NCBI GenBank assembly: GCA_021292165.1
Contig: CM037876.1
Coordinates: forward strand, 288,401,938 to 288,465,937
Direction of reading: 5' to 3'
DNA length: 64,000 nucleotides
Source of the DNA: Shinisaurus crocodilurus
Lineage: Eukaryota > Chordata > Lepidosauria > Squamata > Shinisauridae
Both the position numbers and the translations under genes were made by a program. This document shows positions 1-10,604 of this stretch, one piece after another (position 1 is the first letter of the stretch; each line of letters starts with the position of its first letter). A model generated the notes under the pieces. The model had not been told where the DNA came from. It ran no database searches and saw only the letters and a program-made list of their open reading frames with translations.

Positions 1-815
1 TTTTCTGCAGGGTTGCGCTTTGCATTAAGATCCATTTTCCTGCTGGACTGTATCACACCCCTCTCTCATTCTCAAGGCAATCATCTCTTCATTCCATCAT
101 CCTCCGGTGGCAAGGGGATTTACTTTTATTCCCCCCCCCAAACCTCCCTATTTTCATCCTATTCTGGTTGTTATATGACAGGCTTTGTATCAGGATGATT
201 GTCGAGTGCGTGCAACCTAAGGAAGTTGTGTCTTTCTGTTTTCTTACTTCTTTAAAGGTGCCTTTCACAATGCTGCAGAAACCACTCTTGGTTTGATCAC
301 TCAAATTGGGTCAGTGGGGACACAGAGCCTTAAGGTGTGTCCCCATGTATAAAAGTAGGAGGTACACGGGCCCGGCTAACGCACATCTTTCTCAGAAGCC
401 CATGATTTCATTGGATTTTGGAGGGAGGGGGAGTGGCAGTGAGAAAGAGCTTTGCATGCCTCTACTCTCAGATTCTGAGGATTTAGATATAAGAACAGTC
501 AGAAGTAGGGAATGCAGGCTGTCACCCATTAACTGGTTCCAAATTTAAAATCCACAAACAACGTTTCAAATAAATAAGCAAATATAAGTATTTGAGGGCG
601 ATTGTAATATCCAGGCAGTTTCTTGTGGGAGAAGGTAGTCCTTACGGCAGCCTGGTCCCAAGTCTTTTTCCGGCACTTTGAATTGTGTCCAGAACTAGAC
701 TAAGAGCCAGAGCAGCTGTCTTAAGGCCAGCAAAATGTGTTCCATTTGCCCCGATCGGTGTCAGCAATGTAGCTGCTGTATTTTGTACGACTGGAATTAG
801 GAATGTGTGTCAGCA
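1..815. other. Unassigned sequence
   Basis: I recognise no gene or repeat family here. The open frames are short and show no motif. The stretch is AT-rich in places and has no long tandem repeat. Confidence 0.4.
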
Positions 816-819
816 AAAC

Positions 820-1195
820 TCAAACTCACAGGAGTTCTTGAAATTCCATCTCAAAGCTCATACCATCTTGAGTCCCTATCAGATTGCGAGCTTTGTTTTT
901 TTTTCCTTTTTGCATGAAAATCCATGTGTATTTTCATGCGTCTTTTTTCACATGTACGCATCAATTGTGTGCATCCTTAAAATGTACGCATTCCTCTCCC
1001 ATTGATTGAAGAGTATTTGTGCACATTTTTCAAAAGTACACATTGTTTGCATGTGCATTTTCAAATGCACGCATGCTGTCGAATACATATTTTTTGGTCC
1101 GCGAATCACACATCGCAAGTTTGGCAATCTACGAACTTTGACCATAGATTGGATCCAAGTCTGTGTTTGATCCAGAAGGTGCCAACTGGCTAAAT
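820..1195 (+). repeat. Interspersed repeat, 'TAGGGATGTGC' hAT-like group (diverged)
   Basis: This stretch is clearly paralogous to 32809-33223. Both contain a 'TCCATCT...' block, then 'CCCTATCAGATTGC', then 'CATTGATTGAAG', then 'ACATTTTTCAAAAG', in the same order and orientation. A better-preserved relative at 57631-58093 has hAT-type ends. The termini of this copy are not clear, so its limits are approximate. Confidence 0.5.
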
Positions 1196-1504
1196 CCTGC
1201 TGGAAAAGCCCTAACTAGGATTGTGCAAGAAGAACAAACAGCTTTAAGACTACTAATTTAATGATGCCAGTGTGACTACAAGAGAAACACCAATGGGTAA
1301 AAACAAGTTATTGTTTACTTGCTATTTCACACCTGCACTTTACATAGACTGACTGAGTGAGGCATTAGTAACACTGAATTGATTGATGCGCAACTAGAAC
1401 CTGCAAACACTCAGATTGGACAACTGTCATTCCCTCTAGTTTTTATGTTCAGGCTGCAAGTGCTGTTGCTTCTGCAGCCAAAATGCACCACCCATGTGCG
1501 AGAC

Positions 1505-1760
1505 TTATATGGCTTTAAAAGGGGATTAGAGAAATTCATAGAGGAGAAGGCTATCAATGGCTATTACGGTAGTCCCGATGGCTATATGCTACTTCCAGTA
1601 TCAGAGGCCTATGTACACCAGTTACTGGGGAACATGGGTGGGAGGGTGCTGTTGTGCTCATTTCCTGCTTGTGGGCAGCTGGTTGGCCACTGTGTGAACA
1701 GAATGCTGAACTAGATGGATCTTTGGTCTGATGCAGCAAGGCTCTTCTGTGTTCTTAGGG
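1505..1760 (+). mobile_element. CR1-group LINE, 3' end (TTCTTATG-tail subfamily), 5'-truncated
   Basis: The sense strand reads like the C-terminal end of a CR1 ORF2 plus 3' UTR: 'GGATTAGAGAAATTCATAG', 'GTATCAGAGGC', 'GGCCACTGTGTGAACAG', then a tail of the CTTCTGTGTTCTTAG type. The same sequence occurs antisense at 19814-20180, 45838-46960, 50570-52275 and 55352-55640. A further short piece of the same 3' end (GGTTGGCCACTGTG) lies at 1858-1900. Confidence 0.75.
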
Positions 1761-1952
1761 CCTGCAGAGTTTATAGACTTTCATTTCCTCTGCATGCCCC
1801 AGACTGAACCTCTTTGCAGTGGGAATATGCATGGTGTGGAGAAAGGGGATAGGGAGCTGGTTGGCCACTGTGAGAAACAGGATGCTGGATTAGACAGGGC
1901 TTTGGAGTGCAATGGTTAGAATCCTGAACAGGAAAACTCTGCAGTGCAACAT

Positions 1953-2190
1953 TTTGTTTATTTATTCATTATATTTATATCCCGCCTTTTTCCTCCTGCA
2001 AGGAACCCAAGGTGGCTTACATAATCCTCTTCCTCTCCATTTTATCCTCACACCAACCTTGTGACGTAGGCTGAGAATCAGTGACTGGCTCAAAGTCACC
2101 TAGTGAGCTTCGTGGCTGAGTGGGGACTAGAACCCCGATCTCCAGAGTCCCAGTCCAACACTCTAACCACTACACCACACTGGCTCTCTT
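1953..2190 (-). mobile_element. MIR-like tRNA-derived CORE-SINE
   Basis: On the minus strand the element runs from a tRNA-like head (AGAGCCAGTGTGGTGTAGTG, TTAGAGTGTTGGAC) through a CORE-like body (TTTGAGCCAGTCACTG, then CCTACGTCACAAGGTTGG) to a tail of ATATAAATATAATGAATAAA. The body resembles the MIR core (TTGGGCAAGTCAC ... CTCAYAGGGTTGTTGTGAGG). This is a nearly full-length copy. Confidence 0.8.
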
Positions 2191-2194
2191 TTGT

Positions 2195-2625
2195 TGCAGG
2201 TCCCACTTATGGTAAAATATTGCTCAATATCAAGAAAGAGAACTGGGGGGAAATGGAATTTCTCCACAGGATTTTGTCTTTGTGCATACCGACAGAGGGC
2301 ACGACTAATCTCCTGTCATGGTTTCTATTTGTGCCTGGCTTCCTATCATTTTCAAGCTTAAGAAATGTCTTTCCTCAGCAAAGAATTCCAAGTATTGACC
2401 TCACTGCCCTGGAGCTAGATGATCAAATGGTTTCGGCTCTTTGATATGGGTTGACCTCCGTGACTGAAGTGAAGGAAAGGGGAGGGAAGCAGTTGGGGAG
2501 GGAAAGGGCCCATGAATTATGAAAAGTGAGTCAAACTAATGAGGAAAGAAAGGTTGTTTTTATTTTAAAGAGAAACCGAGTTGGGAGGAGAGTTTAGCAT
2601 TGCCTTTACAAAAATTAACCAACCA
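2195..2625. other. Unassigned sequence
   Basis: I see no motif, RNA gene or recognised repeat between the SINE and the next repeat. Confidence 0.35.
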
Positions 2626-2629
2626 GCCA

Positions 2630-2857
2630 GGTATCTAGGCTTATGTTGAATGGGATATTTGCACAGGTTTCCCCAAATTAGGACATTTGTACAAACCAAA
2701 CTGGGAATTGGGATTGAGATGAACACAAGCACGTGTTCGACAATTTGCAAATATTTTTGGTTGACATATGCTCACGTTTGAGGCTTCGAACGGGGCATGT
2801 TTGTGTGTTTTGTGAGCAAAAATGAAATTCTCATACATCCTAAAAAAAATATTACCA
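2630..2857 (-). repeat. Diverged copy of the 'TAGGGATGTGC' repeat group
   Basis: It ends in 'AAATGAAATTCTCATACATCC', as the copy at 32809-33223 does, and has the same AT-rich text with dispersed GCATGTTTGTGTG motifs. Boundaries are uncertain. Confidence 0.3.
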
Positions 2858-3160
2858 TTTATATGCTGCCTCATCTACTAAAACGCCATCATGGTGGTGT
2901 ACAACGATTTAAAACACAATAAAAAGATAAGAAAGACAAAAAGAATAAAACAATATATTAGAATATCAGGGTGGCCGGGTGACCGGCCAGATGGGCGATT
3001 GATAAATATAATAAATAAATAAATAAAATCAGAAAAAAAAACAGTGGCTGGCCACCCAAGGAAGACCCCATCTAGAGATGTTTTCAGGAGGTGCAGGAAA
3101 TAACACAATGTTGGTGCCTGCCTGACCTCCAGAGGCAGGGAATAGTAGTAGGTGATCACT
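2858..3160 (-). mobile_element. L2-clade LINE 3' end, antisense
   Basis: On the minus strand it carries the 'CGCCCATCTGGCCGG...CCGGCCACCCTG' block next to an AATAAATAAATA tail. The same block occurs at 8255-8300 and 54155-54180. It is a 5'-truncated 3' UTR with internal change and no coding sequence. Confidence 0.5.
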
Positions 3161-3294
3161 CGTGACCAAGTAAGATTGTATTCCAGTATAAAATTACAAA
3201 AAGAAAATTATAAAAGGAGGAAATTCTAAAAAATTGTGTAGACTCTAGCGATGGGTCCGTAAGTGACTGTGGAGGCCAATTCTAGATCCACACA

Positions 3295-3343
3295 CCTAAA
3301 TTACAATGGCTGTGAAGGCGGATGAAGGCTGCAGCAGAGGCAG
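3295..3343 (+). repeat. Shared 45-bp block, unclassified (second copy at 50104-50150)
   Basis: 'AAATTACAATGGCTGTGAAG' followed by 'GCGGATGAAGGCTGCAGCAG' recurs almost exactly at 50104-50150. It may be the 5' part of an unrecognised LINE, but I cannot name the family. Confidence 0.4.
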
Positions 3344-3433
3344 GGAATACCACAGAAATGGAGCCACTGCACTAAAGGCTTTTCTTGGAGTGGACTGCAA
3401 TCAGGCCATAGGTTCATGCGGGACCACCAGGAG

Positions 3434-4786
3434 CAGGCCCGGTGCAAGGCAATTTGGTGCCCTAGGCAAGATCAGATATTTAGCGCCCCCCCTTCCCACT
3501 TGAGCCCTCCCTCCCTCCAGCCCTATGCCCATTATGAAATAAATTTCCCTCCCTGGGAACTGCCGAGCCCCATAGAAAAACTTTGTGGACTTTGAGACTT
3601 TTCCTTTGTGTTCACGAGGAAAGCAAAGAGGCAACATCAGCCCAGCTATGCCAGGAACTCCCAAGGGCCTTCTCCTACTCCATATATATGTAAAAGCCTG
3701 TCTCCTCCTGCAGGCAGCACAAGGGATATGAAAAAAGGATGTGAGAGAGGTGTGGTGGCGCTACCTGTGAGGAATAGAGACAAAAGGGCGTCTTGCAGCC
3801 TGTCCTACCTCGCAGGGTGGAGGTGCAGAGACACCGGTTTGACTCGTACACCTTCTGGGTTGCAGGGGGGGGATGCATGTAGTAGAAACCTAGCAAAGAG
3901 AGAGCCCGTGGATCATCTGGTTCAAATTTAGGAGGGGATTTACGAAACTTGCTACTTCCCCTCCTCTATCACTTTGTTGCAATATTTCTTTATCAGAATA
4001 ATGTATATTATCCTGTCTTTCCCTTTAGCAGCCTAGTGCTCAAGGCAGACAACAATATTCAAAGTACAGTAAAGAAAACATCAACAGCTCAGGGCACAAT
4101 CCTAAACACGTTGAGGCAGAAAAAAGCCCCGCAACTCCCAGCATTCACAAGCCAGCATGGCTGGCTGTTGGAACACTGGGAGTTGTGGGGCTTTTTTCTA
4201 CCTCAACGTGCATAGGATTGCGCATGGCTGGCTGGGGAATGCTGGGAGTTGTAGGATCCCCCGCTCCAAACACGCATAGGATTGCATCCTAAAACCATTT
4301 AAAACCAAAACACAGAAACAGCATGGTAAATAATTAAAACATTGGAGCCCCAGCTAGCTTAAAATACCTTTCCCTCCCTCCCTGGTTGCTGGAAATAACT
4401 GCTTTCAGGGGACCTTGAGCTGAGGAACCTGAGGCTCGCGCGAGGGAGGGAAGGCGAAGGAGGTGTTGAGGGCATCCTTGAGAGGGAAGGCGAAGGAGGT
4501 GTTTGAAGGTGCCTATGGCCCCTGCCGCCTCCCCTCTACAGTCTGTCGCCTTCTCTGCTCTTTGATGCGGTTTTTGAGGAGGAGCCTGCCTGCTGATGTT
4601 CTTGTACGAGTGAGGGAGAGAGAGGGAGGGGTGTGCTTCTTTCGTCCTTCCCTTACCCGCCACAGGAAATGCTTGGTAAACAAACTTGGTAATACGTGAT
4701 GTAGTTTTTTCCCCCCAAGGCCTTTCGGCGCTCCTTTAGCCAGGCCCCTAGGCAGCCGCCTATTGGACTAATGGGAGCAAGGCCTG
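3434..4786. mobile_element. hAT-type non-autonomous DNA transposon, perfect 8-bp TSD
   Basis: The ends are CAGGCCCGGTGCAAGGC on the left and ...GGGAGCAAGGCCTG on the right, so they are inverted repeats starting CAGGCC. ACCAGGAG flanks both sides (3426-3433 and 4787-4794), a perfect 8-bp target duplication as hAT transposases make. I see no transposase frame in the 1353 bp. A palindromic MITE (4092-4288) lies inside. Confidence 0.85.
4092..4288. mobile_element. Palindromic MITE, 'GCAATCCTATGCATG' family, one and a half units
   Basis: It reads GCACAATCCTAAACACG...GCAACTCCCAGCATT and then the reverse complement back to CGTGCATAGGATTGCGC, followed by a second half-unit ending in GCATAGGATTGCATCC. 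Relatives are at 10228-10320, 37194-37335 and 54448-54545. It sits inside the 3434-4786 hAT element. Confidence 0.65.
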
Positions 4787-5236
4787 ACCAGGAGCATGCC
4801 ATCTGATGAAAAGGTTGAAGGAAGAGGGTATATTTGGCATGGAGAAGAGAAAACTGAGGACAGACATGACAGCATGCTTCAAATACTGAAGGGCTGTCAT
4901 GTAGAAAAGGGAAAAGGCTTGTTCTCTGCTGCCCCAGAGGGTGGGACCAGATCTCATGGGCTTAAGTTACAGGAGGGTGGATTTTGGTAGAACATTAGGA
5001 GAAGATAGATAAATTTTATTTCGGTCACAGACCAGAGATGATTAGGAGAAGTGTCTTGATAGTAAGAGCAGTTGGACAATGGAGCCAATGACCTAGAGGG
5101 GTGGTGGTTTCTGTAGGGATTTGGCCCATTTTTCCTACAGGGGAGGATCTGGGAACATATTCCGAGTCTGACGGGGAGGAGGAGGAAGAGATGAAGGAGA
5201 GGGAACCTGCAGCTGGTGTCTCAAGGCCAGTGGACT

Positions 5237-5485
5237 TATTTTTTTCTTTATTATATTTATATCCTGCCTTTTTTCCTCTTGCAAGGAACTCAAGGTGGCT
5301 TACACAGTCCTCCTCCTCCCCAAGACCCATTTTACCCTCACAACAACCCTGTGAGGTAGGCTAGACTGAGAGTCAGTGACTGGCCCAAAGTCACCCAGTG
5401 AGCTTCATGGCCGAGTAAGGACTAGAACCTGGATCTCCTAATGCCCCAGTCCAACACTCTCACCACTATGCCACGCTGGCTCTCG
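5237..5485 (-). mobile_element. MIR-like CORE-SINE nested in the LTR-like insertion
   Basis: This is a full-length minus-strand copy. It has an ATATAAATATAATAAAG-type tail on the left and the tRNA-like AGAGCCAGCGTGGCATAGTG head on the right. It interrupts the coding-like text of 5112-5918. Confidence 0.8.
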
Positions 5486-5680
5486 GAGATAAGCCCAGCA
5501 GTTAGGGAGGATCAATCGGTGTCAAATTCCATGGGAAAGCAATCTGAGCTCTCTGATCGGGAGGAGGGCGAATCAAGCACCACTAACCCCCGGGTCAGAT
5601 GTCAGCTAAGGAGGATGGACCAGCTGAACAGTGTCAGGCGCTCCAAGAGATTGGCCCTGAAGAATAAGGAAGTGTCCTAG
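5486..5680 (+). pseudogene. Coding-like tail, Ser/Glu-rich then basic (unrecognised)
   Basis: The open frame to a TAG at 5678 reads serine/acid-rich and then ends in RRSKRLALKNKEVS. On the other side of the SINE, 5140-5236 is also coding-like (SESDGEEEEEMKERE). I infer the two halves once formed one acidic-then-basic C-terminal tail, as some LTR retrotransposon polyproteins have. No domain is recognisable. Confidence 0.25.
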
Positions 5681-6040
5681 GGGTTTGGGTAATTTGAGTC
5701 TGGAAAGAAGGAGAGTAGTTTTCAGTTTGGAATCAACTTCTCAACAATAGGGCAATCTTCCTTACTGGCTGGTATTCTAACTAAGCTTGTTTCTGTTGTG
5801 ATTGACTCTGCAGTCCAATTCCTTTGTGCTTCTAAGCCAATTTTCTAGGCTGGCATCTTTTCTAATATGCCATTGTTTGGATCTTCTTGGAAGGAGGAGG
5901 GGAAGTACAGCCCCCACAGTTTCTCTCACTGGAGGTCTTCAAGGAAAGGCTTGGTAGCCATCTGTTGGGGACGTTCTAGTTCTGGATTTCCTGCATCATT
6001 CAGGGGGTTGGACTAGACAGCTTGCAAGACCCCCTCTGTG

Positions 6041-6335
6041 ATGCTGTGCACACTGACTTCAACCTCCACTGGCCACATGTTTGGTGTCTTGACAAATGTG
6101 TGCAGATCCGCATGAGGAGGGATCTTAGAGCAATTAGGATGCTCGCTTGCATGGATGGTCCTATTGGTACAGGCATCGGGCTCTTCACACTGCTGCTGAA
6201 TCCATGCACAGAACAGTGAGCGGTGGGATGCTGACCAACATGAGCATTGGTGACTGGGTAGCCAGCATGACCTCACTTTGCATTTGCACATTCTTTCCAT
6301 GTGTTTGGGGTTTTGTGTGTGTGTGAGCCCGCTAG
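6041..6335. other. Unassigned sequence
   Basis: Nothing is recognised apart from a short (GT)n run near 6313-6324. Confidence 0.3.
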
Positions 6336-6337
6336 TT

Positions 6338-6680
6338 CAGGGGTGTTGAACCTCTTTCAGCCTGAGGGCCAAATTCCATTTCAGAGAAGCTCTCGTGGGC
6401 TGCATTTCAGTGGTAGATGGGGCTGAAGGCAAAAGGGGTGTGGCCAAAGACAAAAGGGGTGTGGCCAAAATACCAGCATATTTTAGCTTAAAGCCCTTAC
6501 TGCCAGCAACAAAGCCTTAGGAGAGGCATTTCAACCTTTCGGAATGGGGAAAGAGCCAGGAAACAACCAAATGATCCGTGGCTGGTAGAAAGTGGGTGGG
6601 GGGTCAGAGGAAGGGGGTGTGGCCACCTGGGCCCCAGGAGGGTTGGATCTGACTCCCTGGCCAGAGGTTCTGCACTCCTG
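6338..6680. mobile_element. hAT-like element, CAGGGGTGTTGAAC family
   Basis: The left end is CAGGGGTGTTGAACC and the right end is GGTTCTGCACTCCTG, imperfect inverted repeats. The interior repeats GGGGTGTGGCCAAA twice. A second copy is at 37572-38166, sharing AGAGAAGCTCT and CAGCATATTTTAG in the same order. The flanking 8-mers match at only 5 of 8 positions, as in an old copy. Confidence 0.6.
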
Positions 6681-6793
6681 CCCCAGTGTTGCAAGCGAAA
6701 AATTACCAATTTGCTGCACTTTCAGTAGATTTGAAAAAAAGAACTCTAATACCATTTCACCCTGCCCGTAGCTGCGTAGCTCTGTGTCAATGC

Positions 6794-6929
6794 CAGACTT
6801 CCCCAACCTGCTGCTCTCTAGATGTTTTGGACGATAACTCCCAGCATTCAGGGCCATTGGCCATGCTGGTTTGGGCTGTTGGTAGTTGAAGTCCAAAACG
6901 TCTGGGGGGCACCAGACTGGAGAAGACAA
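6794..6929. mobile_element. Palindromic hAT MITE, 'CCAGATGTTTTGGAC' family
   Basis: The arms read CTAGATGTTTTGGACGATAA and the reverse complement, around GGCCATTGGCCATGCTGG. TCAATGC flanks both sides (7 of 8 bases). Relatives are at 11424, 16224, 26690, 28766, 38748, 42233 and 53279. Confidence 0.65.
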
Positions 6930-7529
6930 ATCAATGCAGTCAACTCTGCCGGCTGCATTCCTTTCCTACCACTAGGTGGCTGCAACTTTGGGGCTCACCA
7001 TCTCCTAAGAAAGGTTTACATTGGGGCTATCAATCCATTCTTCATCCGCCATAACTTGAATTTGCTTCCCCATCTCCAAACAATGCCATTGTCATTGTGG
7101 GATGTAGGAAGCAGTCTTATCTTTAGTAGGAAGGGGGGGGGAAAGTATTGATGGGCCAAGACATCATTTCTTTCAGCCTTTAAAGCGCTGTCCCCTCTCC
7201 AGTTACGTCTGCTGGAGGTGGAAGGAAGAGGCTACAAAATCCACTTAAAAAAAAGCATAATAGTTGTAACTTGAAAGGTTTCTGGAGGGCAGCAAATCCA
7301 TAGCAAAAAACTATCTTCTGATGCAAATGACACCCTCCTCTTTTTATTGGAATAAAAAAAAGAACCCAGGCATAAAACTTCTCTTTTTCCCATATGATGA
7401 CAGTTCTGAAAGACTGTGAGATGAAATCATACCCTGGAGCAAAATTTTAATTTGATTTAAACCTACTGTAGTCTAAGTTCAAGACTCTAACATTCAGGTA
7501 TGGGTTATGCCAAAATTGCTCTCCTGTTA

Positions 7530-7566
<37 letters not shown>

Positions 7567-8050
7567 ATATATATATATAATCTGACCGTGGCCCTATTTG
7601 CAGTGTCATCGAAGAGTATACATCTATTCTCCTAAGCCATTTGCACATAATTGGAGTTAATATGTGGGATATGGTTCATTAGCAGCAGGCATGATAGCAA
7701 TCTCTACGGTTTGGTTCGCATTACAACAGGATAGGCAATACTGGAAATCTATTCAGCACTGGCAATAAAAATGTAGGCTTTATGCTTTCTGGTTCTAGCA
7801 TTTCTTCTCTTTTTTTCAGGGCAGTTTGAAAGGGTTACAAATGCTTTCCTGGCAAGTCCGGTCAATTGATATGCCCCTTTCCCTGCCATTACTGCACTCA
7901 AAGTGTGTGTGTAACAGATATAACAACATAACAATTAAGTTTATTGCAAACATGATGGGAGGGAATGATCCTAGGAATAATTTTTTTATTTTATTTTTAG
8001 GAATAGATTTTTAAATTATAAATTGAATTCGGCCTTCGGGCTGAAAGAGG
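6930..8050. other. Unassigned sequence with a microsatellite
   Basis: Apart from the (CA)n tract at 7531-7578 I see no repeat or gene. There are several A- and T-rich runs. Confidence 0.35.
7531..7578 (+). repeat. (CA)n-(TA)n microsatellite
   Basis: About 16 CA units are followed by GAG and a short TATATATATA run. Confidence 0.95.
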
Positions 8051-8056
8051 TTCAGC

Positions 8057-8650
8057 CAGGGGAGGCTGGTGACTCCTCAGTGGGGCGCCTTGTCCATTGC
8101 AGCTTTTATTCTGAGCTTTATAGGACCTATCCATGGTGCTGTAGTCCATCCCCAAAATAGGTTCACCACCATGGAGCACCATGGAGAGCTCCTATAAAGC
8201 TCAGAATAAGAGTTGTTGTTGTTGTTGTTGTTGTTGTTATTATTATTATTATTTACATTTATTAATCGCCCATCTGGCCGGCAACCGGCCACCCTGGGCG
8301 ATATACATAGGCTAAAAACAAGATAAAATACAATTAAAACATTATATATATATTTTTAAAAAATCTTAACCCACCCCATATTCTCGCCTGAACAGCCAGG
8401 TTTTTAATGAACGGCGGAAGCTCAGCAGAGAGGGGGCATGGCGGAGGTCACTCGGGAGAGAGTTCCACAGTATGGGGGCCGCCACAGAAAAGGCCCTCTT
8501 CCTCGTCCCCACCAGTCTAGCTGCTTCTGGCTGAAGGGACAAGGAGAAGGCCGTCTGTGGCAGATCTTATTGAGCGGCCCACTTGGTGTTGCTGGAGACG
8601 CTCCTTGAGATTGCAATGGATATGGAGCTCCACTGACACAGCCTCCTCTG
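8057..8650. mobile_element. Foldback hAT MITE, 'GGAGGCTGGTGACTCC' family, split by L2
   Basis: The left half runs from CAGGGGAGGCTGGTGACTCC to AAAGCTCAGAATAAG (8057-8211). The right end resumes after the L2 piece as TTGCAATGGAT...GCCTCCTCTG (about 8610-8650). The flanks GGTTCAGC and GGTTCCAC match at 6 of 8 positions. Other copies are at 9838, 37695 and 53965. Confidence 0.7.
8212..8609 (-). mobile_element. L2-clade LINE 3' end inserted in a MITE
   Basis: It has a (GTT)n(ATT)n tail at 8214-8252, then CGCCCATCTGGCCGG, ACCGGCCACCCTGGGCG and a 3' UTR with GAACAGCCAGGTTTTTAA and GAGTTCCACAGTATGGGGGC. It is antisense and 5'-truncated, and it splits the 8057-8650 MITE. Confidence 0.7.
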
Positions 8651-8866
8651 GGTTCCACATCCCTGCTCTAAAAATAGACACCGTGTCTTAGGAATTAAGT
8701 GGAACTACTTATCTGAGTATAAAATGCACTTGAGGCCTAGAGCCTCTAACTACAATCAGCCCTCTGAAACAGTAACAGCAATGAACAGCCTGGAGTTCTT
8801 CCTCCCCCACTGTCTCTGGCAAGCTGATGGCCCCTCCTACAACTATGACTTTCTGATTCACCAGAG

Positions 8867-8960
8867 CAGTGTTCTCCAACCTTGGGCCCCCAGATGTTTT
8901 TTTGGCCTACAACTCCCAGCATGCCCCAAACATCTGGGGACCCAAGGTTGGAGAACACCG
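8867..8960. mobile_element. Palindromic hAT MITE, 'GTTCTCCAACCTTGGG' family
   Basis: It begins CAGTGTTCTCCAACCTTGGG and ends CCCAAGGTTGGAGAACACCG. CACCAGAG flanks both sides (8859-8866 and 8961-8968), a perfect 8-bp TSD. This 94-bp copy lacks much of the centre found in the 136-bp copy at 44170. Confidence 0.9.
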
Positions 8961-8969
8961 CACCAGAGT

Positions 8970-9640
8970 CTGTTCCATGCACTTTCACCACAGTTATAAG
9001 TGTCCTGCCTTCTTTATTTACTTGATGTGTTTTACTCCCAACATATCTGATGATTAGCTGTGTGTCAGAACCATAGCTCCATCTTCCGGACTTCTCCCAT
9101 CAAGTTGCACCTACACTAATCATCACTGTTGCTTGCGGTTGCAGCTTATTATTCAGCCCCAGACGCCATTATTACCTCGTAAACTGGATGCACCCTCTGG
9201 TTATCCTCATAATAAATAAGAGCAGGAGTGCATTCAGACCAAATGTGTGATCGACTTCTTGGAACAGTGCTGTTTCCCCCCCCCCCGCCCCATTTCCTTT
9301 GCCCCAGGCATCTACTAAGGTCGCACGTTGGCAGCATTGCTGTAGCTGAGGGGGACTGGCAAGGGTTTGCTTTCTATAACTCTCATTTTTCAAGGCTTTA
9401 ATAATTGTATCAACCAGTCTGAAACAGGGTGAAACTTGCTGTGCAGCGTCCCAGTAGTGCAGCAAACATTTTTTTTTTTTTAAACCTCGGCTTTCCATAA
9501 TATTAGACTTAAAACAAAAATTATGACAAGAAAGAACAGCAGAGGCTTATTTGTGGCTTAGGAGCTCCGTAAAAGCTTTCCTTCTAAAGCAGCATGGCAA
9601 TGCAGAGTCAGGTTCCTGTTCCGTGAGGCCAGCAGCAGTT
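8970..9640. other. Unassigned sequence
   Basis: No gene or repeat is recognised. There is a short poly-C near 9278 and a T-run near 9469. Confidence 0.3.
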
Positions 9641-9644
9641 GTCT

Positions 9645-9836
9645 AATTTTGGCCTACGTCACAGGGTTGTTCTGAGGACAAATGCAGCGGGCAAAGCCAT
9701 GTATGCTACCTGGGGTTCCTTGGAGGAAAGGCATGATGATATCGATGTTAATAATGACTATTTATTTATCTATTTATTGAATCTTTGTTTGTTTGTTTAT
9801 TTCTTTTACAACATTTATACGCTGCCCACTGATAAG
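9645..9836 (+). mobile_element. MIR-like SINE 3' half plus LINE tail remnants
   Basis: TCACAGGGTTGTTCTGAGG and GGGGTTCCTTGGAGG (9659-9730) are diverged MIR-like body and tail. They are followed by a TTTATTTATC run and TTTATACGCTGCCC, which looks like an antisense LINE tail. This is a degraded junction of two repeats. Confidence 0.45.
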
Positions 9837-9837
9837 C

Positions 9838-10065
9838 CAGGGGGAGGCCGGTGACTCCTATTTCGGTGTGGCTCCTTTTCCGTTACAGGTTTTATTTGGA
9901 GCTTCATAGGAGCTCTCCACGATGCTCCATGGTGGCGAACCTATTTTGGGGATGGGATTCAGCACTATGGATACTAGCTCCTATGATGCTCCAAATAAAA
10001 CCTGCAAAACCTGCAATGGAAAAGGACCCCCCCACCGAAATAGGAGTCACCACCAGCCTTCCCTG
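9838..10065. mobile_element. Foldback hAT MITE, 'GGAGGCTGGTGACTCC' family
   Basis: The arms CAGGGGGAGGCCGGTGACTCC and GGAGTCACCACCAGCCTTCC frame long inverted repeats containing GGTTTTATTTGGAGCTTCAT. The centre is GCTCCATGGTGGCGAACC. The flanks do not form a clear TSD. Confidence 0.7.
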
Positions 10066-10227
10066 ACAAAAGGGGAAAAACCCCCACAAAGCCATCAAAT
10101 CTGAAGACTGCATAAAAACAACAACAACCCAGCAGCAAAGGAAAACAAATACAACAAAGCTCACATCAGCATCTGAAATTTCACAGGTCTTAAACATAAA
10201 AAAGGTCACAAAATCTACCACAGATCA

Positions 10228-10320
10228 CTAATGGTGCAATCCTATGCATGTTTAGAGAGAAAAAGTCTGACAACTCCCAGCATTCCCCAGTCAGCTATGC
10301 TAGATGAGCCTCTTCCCACC
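10228..10320. mobile_element. Half MITE, 'GCAATCCTATGCATG' family
   Basis: GGTGCAATCCTATGCATG...CAACTCCCAGCATTCC is the left arm only. The right arm is missing. Confidence 0.6.
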
Positions 10321-10499
10321 CCGTCTATCTTCTTATCCCCTTTTCCCTCTACCCGAGCTCTTCCGAGGTTGCCGCTGCAACCTCGGCAGAGCAGTCGTTG
10401 CAGTGCTTTCCACGGTAGCTGCAAGGGGATGGAGGAATGATCCAATCTTGGATTCCCCCACCCAAGTTTGTAGCAGTCTCTACTCTCTACAGCTTCGAG

Positions 10500-10502
<3 letters not shown>

Positions 10503-10532
<30 letters not shown>
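10503..10532 (+). repeat. (GT)n microsatellite
   Basis: This is an uninterrupted run of about 15 TG units. Confidence 0.95.
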
Positions 10533-10535
<3 letters not shown>

Positions 10536-10604
10536 CCACCATATGCTATGGTTCCTGGGATGCTCTCCCAGGGACCATAGGATTGCTCTGTAAGAGAACT
10601 AGAA

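Larger units (their letters stand above)
5112..5918. mobile_element. LTR-like insertion (TG...CA, 5-bp TSD GTTTC) in a CR1
   Basis: The insertion starts TGTAGGGATTTGG and ends CAGCCCCCACA. GTTTC flanks both sides (5107-5111 and 5919-5923). TG...CA termini with a 5-bp duplication are typical of LTR retrotransposons. Without the SINE at 5237-5485 it is about 560 bp, a plausible solo LTR. It also contains coding-like text, which is unusual for an LTR. Confidence 0.6.
4795..6040 (+). mobile_element. CR1 LINE 3' fragment, split by an LTR-like insertion
   Basis: The left part (4795-5111) translates to CR1 ORF2 C-terminal text such as FQYLKGCH-like and NGLKLQE-like motifs in degraded form. The right part (5919-6040) continues with LEVFKERLGSHL and the usual CR1 3' UTR 'TGCATCATTCAGGGGGTTGG'. 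Removing 5112-5918 and one GTTTC copy restores alignment with the CR1 at 22393-26090. The copy is 5'-truncated and old. Confidence 0.75.
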
